Numbered from the stretch's first letter, positions 42,020 to 52,611 are shown. The stretch: DNA of 64,000 nucleotides from Megascapheus bottae (GCA_024803745.1 JANJXV010000037.1:8271501-8335500), one strand, 5' to 3'. Program-made: numbers and translations. Notes: generated by a model not told the origin, from the letters alone.

Positions 42020-42165
42020 GGTTTGACCTTGAACTGGGCTTTGACCTCTCCAAGCTGTTTTCCTAGTCTTAAAGGAGATCCCAACACCCTCCATAGTAAC
42101 TGTCTGGGTTTCAAGGGCTTTAAATAAGATCATGAATGAGGACATGCTCTGGAAAGTTTAAAATA
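42020..42165 (-). mobile_element. MIR fragment (inverted)
   Basis: 'TGACCTCTCCAAGCTGTTTTC', 'TAGTAACTGTCTGGG' and 'TAAATAAGATCATGAATG' fit the inverted MIR order. Confidence 0.5.
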
Positions 42166-42194
42166 CAAAGAGATTCTAACATTAATTAAACATA

Positions 42195-42300
42195 CTTGTC
42201 AAAGGTGGGGTCTCCTGTACTACTGGACAGAAAAAGAAACTGAGACTCTCCAAACAATTTGCCTCTAGGTCCTATACACAGAAGCAGATAGTAATCATTG
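42195..42300 (+). mobile_element. MIR fragment
   Basis: 'GGACAGAAAAAGAAACTGAG' and 'CAATTTGCCTCTAGGTCC' resemble the MIR 3' half in sense. It sits back to back with the inverted MIR before it. Confidence 0.45.
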
Positions 42301-42574
42301 TTTATGCTACATAAGGATCTTTCCTGGAAGTGAGGTCAGTAACCTCCCAGTGGAACCAAGGAGATAAAACCCTGGGCACTGGTAGATAATAGCAAGTGAG
42401 GAGGTATGGGATTATGGGTGCAGAAGGGCCAAGCTGAGGGGGCTATGGAAAGGGTTTTATGATTTCGCTCCAAGTTACAGTAAGAATGAATCGAAAAGAC
42501 TATGTCTGTTCCCTCTTTCTTTCCTCTCTCCTCTCCTCCCCTACCCTCTACTTCCTTACCTTTTTCTTCCCTCT

Positions 42575-42900
42575 TTTTTTTTTTTTGGCAGTGTGGTATT
42601 TGAACATAGGACCTCGAGCTTCCTAGATTGGTATTCTACCACTTGAGCTATACCCCAACTCCCCTTACTCCCATTTTTTTCTTTAGTTATGTGGACAGGA
42701 TCTACTATTTTTGCCTGGTTCTGGTCCAGGACCACAATCCTCTTACCTAGGCTTCCCATATAGGTGGGATCACAGACAGAACCAAGCCTGGTTTATTTGT
42801 TGAGATGGTGTCTCACTCATATTTTGCCTAGGGTGACCTTGAGCTGAGATCTTCCTGACCTCTACCTCCTGAGTATCTGGAATTACAGCCATGAGTCACT
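42575..42900 (-). mobile_element. B1-dID-like dimeric SINE
   Basis: Inverted ID monomer (GGTATTTGAACATAGGACC, CTACCACTTGAGCTATACCCC) precedes inverted B1-like sequence (GGTGACCTTGAGCTGAGATC, GGAATTACAGCCATGAG). The stretch between holds a second partial B1-like copy. Confidence 0.6.
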
Positions 42901-42904
42901 CTTT

Positions 42905-43060
42905 ATTCTTTAAAAAATTTTTTTAACTTAAAAATTATTACTATAAAGGTAATATACAGAGAGGTTACATAAGTCAGGTAATGAGTACATTTCTTTTTGG
43001 ACAGTGTCGCCCCTCTCTTCTAGCTTCTCCTTCCTATACCAACCCTGGAGTTGTATAGTT
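42905..43060 (-). mobile_element. L1 3' end (inverted)
   Basis: 'ACTATAAAGGTAATATACAG', 'AGAGGTTACATAAGTCAGG' and 'TGAGTACATTTCTTTTTGG' match the inverted rodent L1 terminal motif seen at 8.7 kb. Confidence 0.6.
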
Positions 43061-43064
43061 CATT

Positions 43065-43375
43065 TTAAATATATTTCAAGTTTTTATCTTGAAATAATTT
43101 TAGATTTCTATGATTTGTAGAGATAATATAGAGTTCCCATATCCTTTTTCTCAAGTTTTAGTGTAATTATCAAAACTAAGAAATTAAGTACAGTCAGATT
43201 TTCTCTTCCTAGTCCAGGATCCAATCTAGGAGACCTAATTGCTTTTAGTTGGCATGTCTCCTGAGTCTATTTCCTTATGACAGCTCTTCTCTCTTTTATT
43301 GTCTTTCATAACCTTTTTTTCATAACTTTTGCTATGAATTCACTTTGTAGAAAGACTCTCCATGTTAGTAGTTCT
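43065..43375 (-). mobile_element. Ancient L1M 3'UTR
   Basis: 'TCTTGAAATAATTTTAGATTT', 'AGAGTTCCCATATCC', 'CAGGATCCAATCTAGGAG' and 'GCATGTCTCCTGAGTCTATT' follow the well-known inverted L1M 3'UTR. Confidence 0.7.
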
Positions 43376-43401
43376 CTCTTTCCTCCCTTCTTCCTTCTCC
43401 T

Positions 43402-43442
<41 letters not shown>

Positions 43443-43541
43443 TTTCTTTCTTTCTTTCCTCTCCTTCCTTCCTTCTTTCCTTCCTTTCTCCCTCCCACCC
43501 TCCTTCCTTCCTGCCCTCCCTTCCTCCCTTTCTTCCTTCTT
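43376..43541. repeat. Polypyrimidine tract with (CTTT)n
   Basis: About 165 nearly pure pyrimidines on the plus strand: TCC-rich, (CTTT)n, then TTCC and CCTCCC. Phe/Leu/Ser-rich and Lys/Glu/Arg-rich frames here are artefacts. Confidence 0.95.
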
Positions 43542-43544
43542 GTT

Positions 43545-43627
43545 TGGCCAAGATCAGGATCCAAGCTAGGTACCTACCACTTTCATTCACTGGCTAGCGC
43601 TCTACCAACCCAACCACATCTCCAGCC
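43545..43627 (-). mobile_element. Solo ID-like monomer
   Basis: 'GATCAGGATCCAAGCTAGG' (B-box side) and 'GCGCTCTACCAACCCAACC' (A-box side) in inverted order; the pyrimidine tract is at its 3' end, as expected for an expanded tail. Confidence 0.55.
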
Positions 43628-44010
43628 CCTTAAATAGTTCTCATTAGATTGCCATTTAGAGAATTTGAGAGACTATACCACAGAGGTATATGCTCTGTGA
43701 ACAGTGTTGCCTTATGGGTTGCTCATGTTATTGAAAGCTGGTCATAGGCTGAGTGGGCCCCATCTTTAGAAATCACCTTTGCAGCATGTGGAGATGTTGG
43801 GGAGGAGAGGATGCCAGGTGATAGAGCTGGGACTAGGATGGGAAGAACAGCAGAACAGCCAGGAAAGAGAAAGGAGAGAGAATATGGCAATTAAATAGGT
43901 GGGGCCTGTCAGGGGTTGAGGATGGCTTCTGATTTGTAAATGCTTTGCAGAAGGGTAAAACAAAACAACGGAAACACCTTCTTGCTAAGGACATCATTTA
44001 ATCATATTTG
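43628..44010. other. Single-copy stretch, no gene seen
   Basis: Unique purine-rich sequence with no supportable feature. Confidence 0.4.
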
Positions 44011-44011
44011 C

Positions 44012-44054
<43 letters not shown>

Positions 44055-44204
44055 TGTCTGTCTGTCTGTCTTCTGTCTGTCTGTCTGTCTGTCTGTCTGT
44101 CCTGGGGCTTGCACTAGGGGCCTGGATGCTGGCTTTGAACCATGATCCTTAGATCTCAGCCTCCTGAGTAGTTAGCGTTACAGATGTGAGCCACCAATGC
44201 TCAG
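44011..44204 (-). mobile_element. Shortened B1-Geo SINE with (TG)n/(TGTC)n end
   Basis: A compound TG and TGTC/CTGT tract (44012-44100) leads into a very short body end (GGGGCTTGCACTAGGGGCC) joined directly to the B1 head (CTTTGAACCATGATCC ... GTGAGCCACC). Most of the Geo body and the linker are deleted. Confidence 0.78.
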
Positions 44205-44549
44205 AGACATTTAATCATTTTAAGAAGATTCTGATCAAGATGATAAATACCTAAAACAAAACTCATTTATGCTCTCAGGCAACAGGAACACAGGGATTTC
44301 TAATGGCTACAGCCATTCCATTCTTTCTTTAAGCTCCTAGTCCAGCACTTCTGCTCTCAGTTATTCCTAGCCTCCTGTGTTCAGAGTTCATCCCTGTCTT
44401 CAGAAATCCTGTCACCCGGCATTAGTTACATTTAAACATCAAGCTCAGGCCTCGGGAATACAAATCTCCAATGTGACCTTCGTGAATCAAATTTGAGGAT
44501 GTACAATATTTCCCAAGGGGTTCACTTGTCACCAGCCCTATGAGGCCTG

Positions 44550-44760
44550 CTCTGTCCACTCTGAAATAAGAATTCACCTTCTGCTGCTCTCCATCTGTTA
44601 TTCTGGGCTTTCTTTATTCTTAATAGTTCTCACTAGTATCAACTCCATTGCTGTCTTCTCAGGGAAGGGACAAGGCTTCTGTTTACTGCTGTATCTATAG
44701 TACTCAGACAGGTGCATTATGCCAATTCATTTAAAAGTATTTGACAAAGGCCTGAACAAT
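44550..44760 (+). mobile_element. L2 LINE 3' fragment
   Basis: 'CAGGGAAGGGACAAGGCTTC' then 'TGTTTACTGCTGTATC' and 'CTCAGACAGGTGCATTATG' fit the L2 3' end. Confidence 0.6.
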
Positions 44761-44982
44761 CTAGTAAATTCTTCTCTTTTCTGTCACCTCTCTGAGACCC
44801 AAGAGCTATGACTACCCGAGACTTCTGCCCTCAACACCATCTCTGCCCTTCTCTCTCACCTGCCTCAAGCATTATATTCCCAATAAGACTGAGAGCCTGG
44901 TTCTGCAACAATACTATATCACCAAGGTCAACAAGCCACTGATAATAGCAAAACAATTTTGCCATTATTAAAATGATAATGC

Positions 44983-45200
44983 CTGCCCGGTGTTGTGGCT
45001 GACACACACCTGTAATCTTAGCTACTGAGGAGGCTGAGATCTGAAGATTGAGCTTCAAAGCCAGACTGGACAGGAAAGTCTGTGAGACTCTTATCATCAA
45101 AATGTTGGAAGTGGGGCTATGGCTCAAGTGTTGAGCACCAGCCTTGAACAAAAATGCTAAGGGACAGTACCCAGGCCCTGGCTTTAAGCCTTAGTGCCCT
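44983..45200 (+). mobile_element. B1-Geo SINE
   Basis: Head GTAATCTTAGCTACTGAGG with GAGGCTGAGATCTG, linker GTGAGACTCTTATCATC, Geo body GGGGCTATGGCTCAAGTG. Tail lost. Confidence 0.87.
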
Positions 45201-45591
45201 GCCCTCCCTCCTCCTCAAACATAATGTCCAAAGGACCATGGCTGAACCAATGTGCTTAGAGCTGCCAAACCCAGCACAATCTCTGTTCCTTCATTCATTT
45301 CCAGAACCATTTGTCCCCCATAGTAGATGTCTGTGACCAGAATCTAGGTCTTGTCTTTTCCTAACCCTGCTGAGCAGTCTCAAGTTCCCTGAGGAAGAAA
45401 TCTATGCAGGAAAGGCTCATCCCCAACTCCAGGCCCAGAGGATTCAGGAACGAAAGTTTTTCATAGTCCAGTCCTGTGGCTCGTTACCAATGTGACTGTG
45501 AGCATGTATCTTCTTGTCAGCCTTCCCCTGCATGGTGGAGTTTAGGCGTCCTCACCCCACAGGGTTATCAGGAGGATTAAATTCCACCACA

Positions 45592-45840
45592 ACGATAATT
45601 ATTGCTCTCCACAGCAGGCTCTTTACTAGGGCCAGATACTGTGCAAGAGCTTTGTCCACATGTATCACAGTTAATATTCCTCAGGACCCCACAGGGACCT
45701 CTGTTATCACCCATGTTTTTAGAGATGAGGATAGACAGATGACATCATTGCCTGGTGTTGCATGGCCAGCAGCAAATGGTACAGCTGGGACATGGACCCT
45801 GCCACCTGGCTCTATGAGTCAAGCTGCTGTGACCTACCAT
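45592..45840 (+). mobile_element. MIR element, nearly full length
   Basis: Complete order of MIR blocks: 'GGGCCAGATACTGTGCAAG', 'CACATGTATCACAGTTAATA', 'TTTTTAGAGATGAGGATAGA', 'TTGCATGGCCAGCAGCAAATG', 'ACAGCTGGGACATGGACC'. The open frame across it is not coding. Confidence 0.8.
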
Positions 45841-46891
45841 CTCACACAGTCTCCCCTGTGAATGTAGCTTGGTGCCCCGTAGGCCAGAGTGCTCAATAAA
45901 TGTGATGTCTTATGCAACAGCTGGGGGCTCATTCTGGCTTCATTCTCCAGGAATGGCACAGTAGTCAGAGCCTTCCAGCCCAATCCTGTTCCAAGTCCTG
46001 TATCCTCATCCCTACACAAGCTCATACTGGAAGAGACAGCTGCTAGAAAGCAGCCTTTCCAGTAGTCTCCCTAGCAGCCCAACTGCACTGGCCACACAGA
46101 CCTCAGTCCTGGTAGGAGACAGACCCATGTCTGAGCCTCCTTTGAGCAGCTAAGTGATGGAGTTGCATTGAGAGACTCATTTGGTTTTCCTTCTTCCATC
46201 CATCCTACCCATTGCTATGGGCCTGGATGGGAAGAGCAGGGGACTGAGCATTGGGTACCACTGGGACAGCAAAATTTGCTTCCAAAGAAAATGATAGTAT
46301 GAGATCATTCATTATAATATTTAGCTCCCAGAAGAAACCACTGAAAGCCCCATCCAAACCACAAACAGCTTTGGCAGCCTGAGTATCCTCTTTGGTTACA
46401 TAAGCTTTGCAGGGAAAGAAATACCAACTCATCTTGAAGGAATTTTAAGGGCTAATAAGCCTTACCCGTCTGTGCAGAGAGGGTTCCCTTCCAAGGAAGG
46501 GGCTGTGGTTTTTAGGGAGAAAGGTCTGAGCAAGCTCTAGGGCAGGGCTATGAGGGTTACACTTGGTCCTCAGAGAGCCCCAGTCCTGAAGTGTCAATCA
46601 TGGGGTAGCTGTCTCCCAAGGCCAGCTGTGCCCAGGGTGTCTCCTCATATGCCATCAGGATTCTTATAGACAATCAGTTTCCCATCACCGGAGGCATTTA
46701 AGCATATTCAAATGCAAACTCTGTGGGTTTATGGACCTTCCAGTTTGTTATTTGATTATGTTTTTCAGATATAGGAACTTGCCCATGGCATTGACAAAAG
46801 GTGGTATGGAAGAGAAAGAATTTTCATAGAGCCTGACGATCTGGTATGTTGTTTTTTGAATATCAGTAAGTTTTAAATAACATTTCCTCCC
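45841..46891. other. Single-copy block, no gene seen
   Basis: SINE-free unique DNA with only short frames. Confidence 0.4.
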
Positions 46892-47098
46892 AGGTCCCAC
46901 TGGCTCACTCCTGTAACCTTTGCTATTCAAGAGGCTAAGATAGAAATAGCATGGTTTGAAGCCAGCCCTGGCAGACAATTCAGAGATTCTTATCTACAAT
47001 TAACCAGCAAAAGGCCAGTAGTGGAGTTGTAGCTCAAGTAGTAGATTGCCAGCCTTGAGTAAAAAAGCATATGGTCATGAGTTCAGGCCTCAGTATTA
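46892..47098 (+). mobile_element. B1-Geo SINE with a TG/CA-rich end
   Basis: Head CTGGCTCACTCCTGTAACC, linker AGAGATTCTTATCTAC, Geo body GAGTTGTAGCTCAAGTAG to GAGTTCAGGCCTCAG; an interrupted GTGT/ACAT tail follows to about 47160. Confidence 0.8.
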
Positions 47099-47399
47099 GT
47101 GTGTGTCTGCAAGTGTACACATACATATACACAAACATGTGCGTGTGTGTACATATACATAAATAATGATTACTTTCTTTTGCATATTCTATTGCTGGAT
47201 GGGGAAAATTGCCTTGCAAATTGTGAAATGTTTTGTCAATGTTGAGATGCCCCAGGCATTAAGCACTGCAGTAGATTTCTGCCTATGGTGGAAGAAAGCA
47301 ACTAGAAGCTCAACCTGACCATCCATCACTCATTGGTTAGGGTCTCCCACTGCTCTGTGCCTTCTGCAGGAAGCAAATTAAAAGCATGTCAGGGTTTGA

Positions 47400-47625
47400 G
47401 CTGTGGATTCTGGAGAGGGACTGTGAGATTTCAATCCTTGATCTGTCTCGACCTAGTGTTCCTTATCTGATATTTGTAATACTATCTTAATTATTAGAGG
47501 GATTAAGTAAGACTTATCAAGTGTCTAGAACATTGGCATAAGCCAAGGGCTTGGTTAAATTTTGCTATCATCATCATCATCATCACCATCTTCATTATTA
47601 TTACTATTATTATTATTATCATCAT
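47400..47625 (-). mobile_element. MIR element (inverted) with expanded ATC/ATT end
   Basis: 'AGGGATTAAGTAAGACTTATC' and 'GTGTCTAGAACATTGGCATAAG' are the inverted MIR centre. The ATC and ATT trinucleotide run (47568-47622) sits where MIR ends in its ATTATT-like finish. Confidence 0.55.
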
Positions 47626-47708
47626 ACTAACTAGCTAATTAAGTTAGTTTTCTTCTAGTAATTGTTATTGTTTCATCTTGAGGAATGTAATATAGACTGG
47701 GTAAATTT

Positions 47709-48046
47709 CTTTTTTTCTTTTCTTTTCTTAATTAATAGAAGGGTTACATTATATTCACCAGGTAGAAGGTGCATTACTTCACAAACATTGATACCCTTTC
47801 TCATGTTTTGGTCCCCATTTCCCTTTCCCCACCCCCACCTCTCATCTTGTTTTCTCCCCTTCCCTATCCTATTTCAAATAAACAAATAAACACATATACA
47901 ATATACCAGATTACAAGATAAGATACTATAACAATATGAGAACCAAGGAACAACAAAAGAGATGAGAAATAACATAGTACATTAAGAACAACAATCACAC
48001 ATTATAGGGCTCTTGTTTCCATATCCTGGAGGTTCTTTCATTTAGG
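47709..48046 (-). mobile_element. 5'-truncated L1 3' end with duplication
   Basis: T-rich start, then 'GGTGCATTACTTCACAAAC' and 'ATTGATACCCTTTCTCATG', the reverse complement of the L1 end at 31.4 kb, extending further into the 3'UTR. CTGGGTAAATTT at 47697-47708 and 48047-48058 is a perfect 12-bp duplication. Confidence 0.85.
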
Positions 48047-48064
48047 CTGGGTAAATTTCATAGA

Positions 48065-48305
48065 CAATAATAATGATGAGCGTCACCACTTACTGGGCAG
48101 TTACTTTGTGCTAACCATTGACACTTTTCATCCTATTAACCTCCATCACTGTTCTTTGAGGAGGGAGGATTGTTGTCCTCATTTTCTAGAGAGGTTACTA
48201 AGCTTCAATAAGGTTATGTGACATGTCAGGATCACAGAGAAGGTAGGTGATAGTGTCAGGGTTTGAATGTAAGCCATCTGGCACTGAGGCCAGTTTTCTT
48301 ACGCT
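48065..48305 (+). mobile_element. MIR element
   Basis: 'TTACTGGGCAGTTACTTTGTG', 'CCTCATTTTCTAGAGAGG' and 'GGTTATGTGACATGTCAGG' in MIR order, close to full length. Confidence 0.75.
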
Positions 48306-48423
48306 TATTTGAGACTTGGGATATTATATAGACTAGGGAAGTGCAGCAGAGGCGCATGCTGGTGATTTTTCATTCCCCACAGTCAAAGCGAAAAGAATAG
48401 AAGGAAGGAAGGAAGAAAGACAG

Positions 48424-48580
48424 GAGCCCTGAACCAATGGCTCATGCCTATAATTCTAGCCACTCAGTAATCTGAGACCTGGAGGATCATGGTTCAAAGC
48501 CATCCCAGACAGAAGAGTCTGTGAAATTGCATTGTCAGGTAACCAGTAAAATGCTGGACTTGAAGCCTGGCTCAAATGGG
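48424..48580 (+). mobile_element. B1-Geo SINE, 3' truncated
   Basis: Head CAATGGCTCATGCCTATAATTC, linker GTGAAATTGCATTGTC (diverged). The Geo body is kept only to GCCTGGCTCAAATGGGCC. Confidence 0.72.
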
Positions 48581-50171
48581 CCATTCACGGGGATCCTGAT
48601 ATTTCAGTTTTTACAAAGGGAAAAAGGGCTACTTTAGGTCCACCTTAGCGAGCAAAGCCTTGAGGGACAAATGTGATGTCTAAGGGAAGTGTCCGCTATG
48701 ACAGGAGACTGAGTCCTTAGCAACTAAGGTGCCTCCCCTAGCCCCAGTCCCTAGGTTCAGGAAAGAGATTGGGGGACACTCTCAGCAGAGGGGTGAGTCT
48801 GGGCAGGAGATCAAATGCCAGGAAGAGAATCTGCTTGCCTGTGTCCAACCAAGCTCAAGGGAGAGGTAATGAGTAACTGGGCTTCCAAAGACACAGTCTG
48901 TGTTACCAAGGCAACTGTAGAACTAAGTCATTCGGAGACCCCAGGGCTGGAACTGGAGCCCCCAGAGCTGGCAGCCACATTCTTAGAGTGCCGGAATCAA
49001 GGAGCATGGAATTCCATTCTCCCCTCCCCAAGAGCCCCTCCAGCAAGCTTCTGGACATTAAAATCACCTGCTTGGGGAAGTAAAAGAAGAGCTGACATTG
49101 TCTAAAAAAGGAAATGTGCTCATTACTTGGCTTATGAAATTGCAGCTCCTCTGTATAACACCTTAAGAATAATATTATTGTAAAAATTTTAACATTATTT
49201 ATTTTTCTAAAAAGAACAATAAATAAAAGCACCTGCTTCTCTCTACCCCAAAGTTCTTACTGGCCCACAAAAAGACCCTGCTCAATTTTCACTCCCCAAA
49301 CTTCTATATTTTCCCCAAATATCCATAAGCCCTTCCAAAGGTAGAACTCCTCACCTGTGCCAGACACTGTACTAAACATCTTGAACTTTCTGGCAGCTCA
49401 TATGCTGAAGGTCATTGCTAAGAGACTGGCACAGTGGGAACAGATGTGGAGAAGATGGAACCCTTTGGAGTCCTTGGAAAATCTTGCTTTCACGCTGCTG
49501 TAAGGTCCTAATGGGACTATTTGTTGCCTACCACTAGGCTCAGGGTTTGTAGCCCTGGTTTCCTCCTCCAGGCTGGGACCAGTCAGCCTATCCAGCTCCC
49601 AGCAAGGCACTTGTCCCTACAGAGCCTCCCCCCACGTGGCAGGCAGGCAGCTGGCAACTTGTTTTATGAACATCCAAAATCCATGAGGAACCACAAAACC
49701 ACACGGGGATGTAGAGAGCCAATGGCAAAAGCGCTGAAGCTGGGGAAAGCCACAGCATCCTCCGCTCTCACTGGCAGAGGTCCTCGCTGGGCTTGGGGAC
49801 TCTACCCTTGGAGGAGCAGTGGTGGACATCTCCTGCCTATTCACCAAGCACCACCCTCTGCCCAGTGGCCCCAGCCAGCTTTGTGGGCTGGGAAGCCCTG
49901 CTTGACTGCAAAATTAGGACGAAGCTCAGAGGAGCATACGGGTTCTGGCTCCAGTACCTGGAGCCTTATCACACACCAGCTCTGACCTGACTAATCGGAA
50001 GAGATCAGGGTTTGAATTCTGATGGTGAAAGGATGGGCTGGGCAATGGTGACTTTGTTTTCTGAAACTGTCTCTTGTGGGAACATTATGCTGCACTTTTT
50101 TGGTCAGGAGACAGCATTTTACAACATTTATTTCAATGATGGTGAAGAATATTTCTTTTCTTTTCTTTCTT
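48581..50171. other. Single-copy block, no gene assigned
   Basis: SINE-free, GC-richer sequence. The 154-codon plus frame at 49521-49985 overlaps minus-strand frames, is rich in Pro/Ser/Arg and has no recognisable domain. An X-box-like site is noted separately. 49085-49230 may be a degraded L1 end. Confidence 0.4.
48902..48915. promoter_or_regulatory. X-box-like (RFX) motif
   Basis: GTTACCAAGGCAAC matches the GTTRCC-NN-RGYAAC palindromic site bound by RFX factors. It stands in repeat-free DNA. A 14-bp match alone is weak evidence for function. Confidence 0.3.
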
Positions 50172-50373
50172 TTGCCTATATGAGGGCTTGAACTCAGGGC
50201 CTGGGAACTGTCCCTGAGCTTTTTTGTTCAAGGCTGGCACTGCTACCACTTGCTGGTTAGTTGGAAATAAGAATTTCTTGAATTTGTCTTCTCAGGCTGA
50301 CTTTTCACCTCAATCCTCAGATCTCAGCCTTTTGAGGAGCTAGGATTACAGGTGTGAACCCCCAGAATTTGGC
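50172..50373 (-). mobile_element. B1-Geo SINE
   Basis: Inverted body (GGGCTTGAACTCAGGGCC), an eroded A-box region, linker side GTTAGTTGGAAATAAGAATT, and inverted B1 head. Confidence 0.8.
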
Positions 50374-50475
50374 TTGGAGGGAAATACATATGGTTGGAGG
50401 GTATAGAAGTAGACAGGTGGCTGGAGTGTAAAGAGTTAGGTTTTTCCTTAAATCTTTTTTTTTTTTCCTTTTTAG

Positions 50476-50695
50476 TGCTGGTATCAGGCTTGAACTCAGT
50501 GCCTTGGGCTCTCCCTCAGCTTTCTTGCTTGTGGCTCCACTTGAGCCATGTGGCTAGCCTGGCTTTGTGTTGGTTAATTGAAGATGAAGTCTCTTAGACT
50601 GTTCTTCCTGGGCTGGCTTTGAATGACGATCCTGAGACCAGGTCTCTGCTTACTGAATAGCTAGGATTGCCGATGTGAGCCACTGGTACTTGGCG
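50476..50695 (-). mobile_element. B1-Geo SINE
   Basis: Inverted body (CAGGCTTGAACTCAGTGCC), GTTAATTGAAGATGAAGTC linker and B1 head (CTGGCTTTGAATGACGATCC). Confidence 0.78.
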
Positions 50696-50799
50696 TCTAC
50701 TCCTCGTGCTCCATCTCATTCACAATATTACAAATCCTAGGGTCTTAGATTCTTCTGAGAGTAGCTCTCTAGCTGGCTATTTTGTGGGTCACACACCCC

Positions 50800-50905
50800 C
50801 ATTATTCTTTAATTTTACTTTAAGTAGTGCAAAGAGGTTTCAATTCAACAAGTCAGACAATGAGTACAAGGCATCTTGAACAATGTCATGCCTTCCATCA
50901 TTCTC
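50800..50905 (-). mobile_element. L1 3' end (inverted)
   Basis: 'CTTTAAGTAGTGCAAAGAGG' and 'CAATTCAACAAGTCAGAC' then 'AATGAGTACAAGG' match the inverted L1 terminal motif. Confidence 0.55.
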
Positions 50906-50911
50906 CATTCT

Positions 50912-51154
50912 TTTTTTTTTTTTTTCCTGTCAGGCCATGGGGCTTGACTGCTGGGGCTGGACACTGTCCCTGAGCTCTATAGCCCAAGGCTATCACTACC
51001 ATTTGAGCCACAGGATCACTTCCAGTTTTCTGGTGCTTAATTGAAGAGAGGAGTCTCACAAATTATTGTGCTTGGGCTGGCTTTGAACCCTGATATTCAG
51101 AACTCGGCCTCCTGAATAGCTAGGATTACAGTCGTAAGTCATCAGCGCCCAGCT
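50912..51154 (-). mobile_element. B1-Geo SINE
   Basis: T run, inverted body (CATGGGGCTTGACTGCTGGGG, CATTTGAGCCACAGG), linker GCTTAATTGAAGAGAGGAGT and B1 head ending GTAAGTCATCAGCGCC. Confidence 0.85.
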
Positions 51155-51236
51155 ATTCGTGACATTATAAGGTTTTTGTTTCTGAGGGCTCTTGGTCACA
51201 ATGGCACTTAGATGTCTTTGCTCATATGTTGCCATT

Positions 51237-51350
51237 TTTCTCCACTAAATGGTAAGATCCAGGAGAATAAGTGCATTCAAATGCCTGGCACATAATTCCT
51301 GCACATATCTAATTAATTTTGCTGAATGAATGAAGAAACAAATGAATGAA
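51237..51350 (+). mobile_element. L2 LINE 3' fragment
   Basis: 'GGTAAGATCCAGGAGAATAAG', 'TGCCTGGCACATAATTCC' and a GAATGAATGA finish fit the L2 end. Confidence 0.55.
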
Positions 51351-51567
51351 TGTTAAGTTGAGCAGGAGATGCCAAGAGACCTACGATGTGATCCCTACCT
51401 TGAGTCTTCACCCTTTGGGGAGTAGGAAGATGGGCATGCTGTAGAAAGTAACCAGTAAGTGAAACTATTCCACATGGGGTCTCAGAATAATGGTGAAAGG
51501 CATTCCTAGGCAAAGAAAAAGAACATTGAGCTAAATTTAACATCTCTGTTACAAAAAATTCAAAATG

Positions 51568-51720
51568 AAGCTAGGTATAGTAGTGCATGCCTATAATCCC
51601 TGCACTCAAGGGGAGAGAGTGAATCACAAGTTTCAGCCCAGCTTGGGCCGCACAGTGAGTGCCACACAGCTGGGACTGTATAAGGAGACCCTGTCTCAAT
51701 ACAAAACAAAAACAAAACAC
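51568..51720 (+). mobile_element. B1 monomer
   Basis: 'AGCTAGGTATAGTAGTGCATG' through 'GGAGACCCTGTCTCAATAC' with an ACAAA-rich tail; full B1 length with a small internal extra segment. Confidence 0.75.
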
Positions 51721-51776
51721 AGAACAAAACAAATTCATTCAAATGGATCACTGACCAAATAGACACTAGAATTAAG

Positions 51777-52380
51777 AGATGTCGGGCCCAATATCAACAT
51801 TAGAATCCATAAAAGACAACATGGATAAAATGGGCTTCATCAAAATTGAAAAGTTTTGCTGTGTAAAAGACACAGCCCAGACTGGGAGAAAACATTGCCA
51901 GTAATCACATTTGTGACAAAGACTTGTATCTGAACTACGAAAGTAGTTCTTTAAACTTAACATAAGAAGATAAACAGTTCAATCAGAAAACAGGCAAAAA
52001 TTGCTGGAGAAGACATGTCAGGAAAGCGAGCACCAACAAAAGTTCACCTCCAGTGGCCAGATGCAAAATGCTGAGAACGCACTAGCAGAACAGCTAGCAA
52101 ACAAACACCAACTCAACCCTGCACTAGAGCAGGTGCAGACAGGCCAGAACTCCTATCTGGTGCTGGTGAGATGGTGAGATCCAGCAGCCACGTGGAAACT
52201 ACCTGAGCAGCTTTTTAGACATCTACTTACTGTAAGATCCAGCAGTCATATTTTTGGCTGCTTATCCTAAAGACACAAAAGCTTCTATTCATACAAAAAT
52301 CTGTATATGAGTGTGTAAACCAGCTTTATGTGTAATAGCCAGAAAGTAGCCACAACCCAATTGTCCTTCATCAGGTCGCT
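51777..52380 (+). mobile_element. L1 ORF2 fragment, diverged
   Basis: 'GGATAAAATGGGCTTCATC', 'GACTGGGAGAAAACATTGCC', 'TTCAATCAGAAAACAGGC' and later 'TGTGTAATAGCCAGAAAG' follow the L1 ORF2 3' part. Reading frames are broken. Confidence 0.65.
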
Positions 52381-52429
52381 GGGATTGCAGGCTATGAGTT
52401 GCTGTGCTTAGCCCCTAATGATGGCTTTG

Positions 52430-52545
52430 GTCAATGGAGACTGCACACACAGTGGTGATCCCATAAGATTAGATTGCTGGTGATGTGGTAACTGTCTTAG
52501 TTAGGACATCATGAAGTATCTTCGGGACACTTTATGATATTTGCA
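52430..52545. mobile_element. Tigger-like DNA transposon relic
   Basis: 'AGTGGTGATCCCATAAGATTA' and 'ATTTGCACAATGTC' recall the other end of the transposon-type repeat proposed at 19.5 kb. Short and diverged; orientation not assigned. Confidence 0.35.
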
Positions 52546-52608
52546 CAATGTCAAAAGCTCATATATTAGTATATTCTCTGTTGCTATGACAAAGAACCCG
52601 CAACTACG

Positions 52609-52611
<3 letters not shown>

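Noticed and set aside
43277..43597. Frames rich in Phe/Leu/Ser or Lys/Glu/Arg
   Set aside because: Produced by the polypyrimidine tract; the same artefact explains the frames at 5.6 and 63.1 kb.
44011..44100. Regularly spaced short repeats as a possible CRISPR-like array
   Set aside because: It is a continuous TG and TGTC microsatellite without spacers, in a vertebrate repeat context.
45514..45861. A 115-codon plus-strand frame
   Set aside because: Most of it runs through a nearly full-length MIR element.
49521..49985. A 154-codon frame
   Set aside because: Low-complexity Pro/Ser/Arg composition, overlapping minus-strand frames, no family resemblance and no splice context.
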